Assembly (NCBI GenBank): GCA_022824565.1
Contig: JAJDZQ010000103.1
Span: 37,590-101,589 of the forward strand
Reading direction: 5' to 3'
From: Anaerolineae bacterium
GTDB taxonomy: Bacteria > Chloroflexota > Anaerolineae > Aggregatilineales > Phototrophicaceae
Length of the DNA: 64,000 nucleotides
A program made the position numbers and the translations under genes. Below the pieces are notes generated by a model, which worked only from the letters and a program-made list of their open reading frames with translations, was not told the origin of the DNA and did not search any database. Below, in pieces: positions 61,459 to 64,000 of this stretch. How positions within the stretch are numbered: the stretch's first letter is position 1; every line of letters begins with the position of its first letter.

Positions 61459-62673
61459 ATGGTCCAACACACAACATTGCAGACGCTGCGCCGCGAAGTA
61501 GAAAGCCAGCGCGAAGACATCATCGTTTTTTTGCGGGAAATTTGCGCCATCCCCAGCATGGACAGCCAGATACGCGCTTGTGGCGAACGCATCGCCGTGG
61601 AGATGGAAGCGCTGGGTTATGACGAGATCTTCTGGGACAAAATGGGCAATATCGTGGGCCGCATCGGCAACGGCAGCCGCATCCTGCTGTATGACAGCCA
61701 CATTGATACCGTGGGCATAGGCGATCCTGACGAATGGCAATGGGACCCGTTCACGGGCAAGATTGAAGACGGCATCTTGTATGCGCGAGGCGCCTGCGAT
61801 GAAAAAGGCAGCACCCCGGGCATGATATATGGCCTGGCTTTGGCGCGGCAGTTGGGCTTGCTGGAGGGCTTCACCGCGTATTATTTTGGCAACATGGAAG
61901 AATGGAACGACGGCCAGGCGCCCCACGCTTTTGTACAGACCGAAGGCATCAAACCCGACTTTGTCGTGATTGGCGAGCCAACCATGATGCAGATTTATCG
62001 CGGGCACAAAGGGCGCGTGGAATTCAAAATCGTGGCCAAGGGCAAGAGCGCTCATGCCGCCAGCAATTACCTGGGCGACAACGCCATCTACAAACTGCTG
62101 CCGATCATCGAGCGCATCAGCCATATCGAGCCAGAGTTGGGCGACCACGACTTCCTCGGGCAAGGGCGCATCACCGTGACGGATATGGCTGTGAAGACGC
62201 CCAGCATCAACGCCGTGCCCGACGAAGCGACCATTTATGTCGACCGCCGCATCACCTTTGGCGAAGAACCAGAATCGGAACTGCAACGGCTGCGCGATAT
62301 CATCGGACACCGCGAGGACATCCAGGCGGAAATCCTGGTTTATGACGAGCCGAGTTATACCGGCTTTGTCTTCCCGCTGGACAAGATCTATCCCGCCTGG
62401 GCGTACGAAGAAGACGAGCCCATCGTACAGGCTGGTTGCGCCGCCGCCGAAGTGCTCTATGGACCTGTCGATACCGGCAAGTGGGACTTTTCTACCAATG
62501 GCATCTATTGGGCTGGCAAGGCGGGCATACCCAGTATCGGCTTCGCGCCCGGCAACGAGATCCACGCGCATACGGTGCTCGACCAGGTGCCGCTGGATGA
62601 TGTCGTGCGCTCGACCGAATGGTACGCGCTTTTCCCCGCCATTTTGCGCCAGACCTTGAACGGCGGCAATTGA
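61459..62673 (+). CDS. ygeY: YgeY-family M20 metallohydrolase
   Basis: A 404-residue M20-family enzyme most like YgeY. Metal ligands include H81 and D83 (DSHIDTV), D114 (GACDEKG), the catalytic/metal acidic pair E147-E148 (NMEEWNDG), and later GEPT and HT. In YgeY-type clusters it is tied to purine ring breakdown and to YgeW. It lies 98 bp after adenine deaminase and 85 bp before ygeW. Substrate not established. Confidence 0.9.
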   Translation: MVQHTTLQTLRREVESQREDIIVFLREICAIPSMDSQIRACGERIAVEMEALGYDEIFWDKMGNIVGRIGNGSRILLYDSHIDTVGIGDPDEWQWDPFTGKIEDGILYARGACDEKGSTPGMIYGLALARQLGLLEGFTAYYFGNMEEWNDGQAPHAFVQTEGIKPDFVVIGEPTMMQIYRGHKGRVEFKIVAKGKSAHAASNYLGDNAIYKLLPIIERISHIEPELGDHDFLGQGRITVTDMAVKTPSINAVPDEATIYVDRRITFGEEPESELQRLRDIIGHREDIQAEILVYDEPSYTGFVFPLDKIYPAWAYEEDEPIVQAGCAAAEVLYGPVDTGKWDFSTNGIYWAGKAGIPSIGFAPGNEIHAHTVLDQVPLDDVVRSTEWYALFPAILRQTLNGGN

Positions 62674-62758
62674 TGGGTATAGCACAGCGCAGGGGCATGA
62701 CGGCAACTCGCCCGTATTGGACAAAACCGACTATGTTGAAACTTCTCAGGAGCTAACC

Positions 62759-63739
62759 ATGCAAACCGATTTGCGAGGACGCGACCTCATCAGCACACAA
62801 GACTGGACGCGCGAAGAGATAGAGACGCTGCTGGATGTCGCCTGGGATCTCAAACGCAAACGCGCGCTGGGCGAGCCGCATGCGCTGCTGCGCGACAAAT
62901 TGCTGGCGCTGCTCTTCTTTTTCACCAGCACGCGCACACGCATCAGCTTCGAGGCGGGCATGGCGCAGTTGGGCGGGCATGCGCAGTTTATCGACCACAC
63001 GACGACGCAGATCAGCCATGGCGATACCGCCAAAGAAATCGGCGAGATTGTCGGGCGTTATACAGATGGCATCGCCATCCGCCAGTGCGACTGGGGTTTC
63101 GGCAACCAGTACATCAACGATGTGGCGCAGGCCAGCCGCGTGCCCGTGCTCAATATGCAGTGCGATGTCTATCACCCATTTCAAATCCTCGCCGACTTGA
63201 TGACGATCATGGAAAAGTTTGGGCGCGATCTGCGCGGCAAGACCATCAATATCAGCTGGGCTTATGCCTCCAGCTATCAGAAGCCCATATCGGTGCCGCA
63301 GAGTCTGGTGCTGCTGATGTCGCGTTTTGGCATGAACCTGCGCTTGACCCGCCCGCCAGAATACCAGCTGATGCCCGATATCGTCGAGCAAGCGCGCGAA
63401 AATACGCAGCGGCATGGCGGCTCCTTTGAGATTGTCGAAGACTTTGATGCCGGTTTCCGCGGCGCCGATATCCTCTATCCCAAGAGCTGGGGCAGTTGGC
63501 TGACCACCGAAGACGAGCTGGCATCGGCCGAAATCGGCGCGCAATACAGCGACTGGATCACCGATGACCGCCGGATGCAACTGGCGAACGACCATGCTAT
63601 TTATATGCACTGCCTGCCCGCCGACCGCAATATCGAAGTGACCGATAGCGTCATCGACGGACCACAGAGCGTGGTTTATGACGAAGCAGAAAACCGCTTG
63701 CATGTGCAAAAAGCAGCCATGGCGCTGACGATGCGCTAA
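62759..63739 (+). CDS. ygeW: Knotted carbamoyltransferase YgeW
   Basis: A 326-residue carbamoyltransferase. The carbamoyl-phosphate loop FTSTRTR (55-61) and the HCLPADRN segment near 283 are intact. CAGGAG lies just before the ATG at 62759, which is preferred to an earlier in-frame start. YgeW is a knotted transcarbamylase of the AOTCase-like group found in purine clusters and is expected to release carbamoyl phosphate from a purine-derived carbamoyl compound. Carbamate kinase follows 35 bp later. Confidence 0.92.
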   Translation: MQTDLRGRDLISTQDWTREEIETLLDVAWDLKRKRALGEPHALLRDKLLALLFFFTSTRTRISFEAGMAQLGGHAQFIDHTTTQISHGDTAKEIGEIVGRYTDGIAIRQCDWGFGNQYINDVAQASRVPVLNMQCDVYHPFQILADLMTIMEKFGRDLRGKTINISWAYASSYQKPISVPQSLVLLMSRFGMNLRLTRPPEYQLMPDIVEQARENTQRHGGSFEIVEDFDAGFRGADILYPKSWGSWLTTEDELASAEIGAQYSDWITDDRRMQLANDHAIYMHCLPADRNIEVTDSVIDGPQSVVYDEAENRLHVQKAAMALTMR

Positions 63740-63774
63740 TTTTTTTGCCAGCAGGGTTTTGAAGGGCGCGCGTT

Positions 63775-64000
63775 ATGATCGACAAACTGGTGGTGGTGGC
63801 GATCGGCGGCAACTCGCTGATCCCTGACCCAGCCAACCCCGATATCGAAAGCCAATGGCAAGCGGTGCGCGAAACCTGCCGCCACATCGCCGATATGATT
63901 AGCGCTGGCTGGCAGGTGGTGATCACGCATGGCAATGGTCCCCAGGTGGGCTACATCATGAATCGCGCCGAGATCGCCACGCGAGTCGCCGATGTGCATG
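63775..64000 (+). CDS. Carbamate kinase (3' truncated)
   Basis: The first 75 residues of a carbamate kinase: MIDKLVVVAIGGNSLIPD, with the family's AIGGN loop, and VITHGNGPQVGYIMNR. GAAGGG precedes the ATG at suitable spacing. The enzyme makes ATP from carbamoyl phosphate and ADP, giving the cluster an energy-yielding step. The gene runs off the right edge. ArcC or YqeA-like identity cannot be separated from this fragment. Confidence 0.88.
   Translation, partial: MIDKLVVVAIGGNSLIPDPANPDIESQWQAVRETCRHIADMISAGWQVVITHGNGPQVGYIMNRAEIATRVADVH

Overview
The window is about 60% GC and densely coded. It looks like a contig from a Chloroflexota (Anaerolineae-like) chromosome. That placement is inferred from gene content and is not proven. 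Supporting points are a type II IleRS with a GxHH active-site motif, several TPR and SH3 proteins typical of that phylum, a monoderm-style YidC with a lysine-rich tail, and small repeats that begin and end with CTACCCC/GGGGTAG. Most genes sit in short, tightly packed operons with ATGA overlaps. Many have clear Shine-Dalgarno sequences, and TTG and GTG starts are common.

Layout. 1-4960: carB (5' truncated), hpt and a CCA-adding enzyme, all on +. 5157-7071 (-): rsmD, a URO-D family protein and a small TPR protein. 7219-15551 (+): two GNATs, an AlaX-like tRNA editing protein, an unknown protein, three consecutive membrane-TPR proteins, then ileS. 15795-24070: a large glutamate synthase subunit on -, flanked by two PucR-family regulators whose 3' ends face it. 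24376-26825 (-): an uncharacterised three-gene operon with winged-helix-like segments. 26952-33130 (+): the rpmH-rnpA-yidD-yidC-jag operon, interrupted by a beta-propeller lipoprotein and continuing into a PfkB kinase and an amidohydrolase. 33127-38450: a DM13 protein, tpx, a small secreted protein, a four-domain M23 protein, a SufT-like protein and several repeats. 38450-41274 (-): tRNA-Val, dcd and argS. 41274-46273 (-): a methyltransferase, an ABC exporter and a glycosidase. 46473-50935 (+): a DUF971 protein and malE-malF-malG without an ATPase gene. 50943-57312: a MaoC hydratase, galT, a beta-lactamase-fold SH3 protein, tRNA-Leu, a DivIC-like protein, ygfZ and gmk.

57420-64000 (+): folD, 8-oxoguanine/COG0402 deaminase, adenine deaminase, ygeY, ygeW and the start of a carbamate kinase. 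This resembles the yge/ssnA purine-catabolism islands of enteric and gut anaerobic bacteria. The likely logic is purine deamination, release of C1 units into tetrahydrofolate (FolD), and carbamoyl transfer that ends in ATP formation by carbamate kinase. The cluster runs off the right edge.

The most notable observations are: the purine/carbamoyl cluster with a built-in folD; an IleRS with GSHH in place of HxGH; a MalG-type permease with a lipoyl-like domain between TM1 and TM2; the uncharacterised winged-helix operon; the triple TPR membrane array; a family of about 160-bp MITE-like repeats in at least five copies; and a 22-nt-arm inverted repeat upstream of argS.
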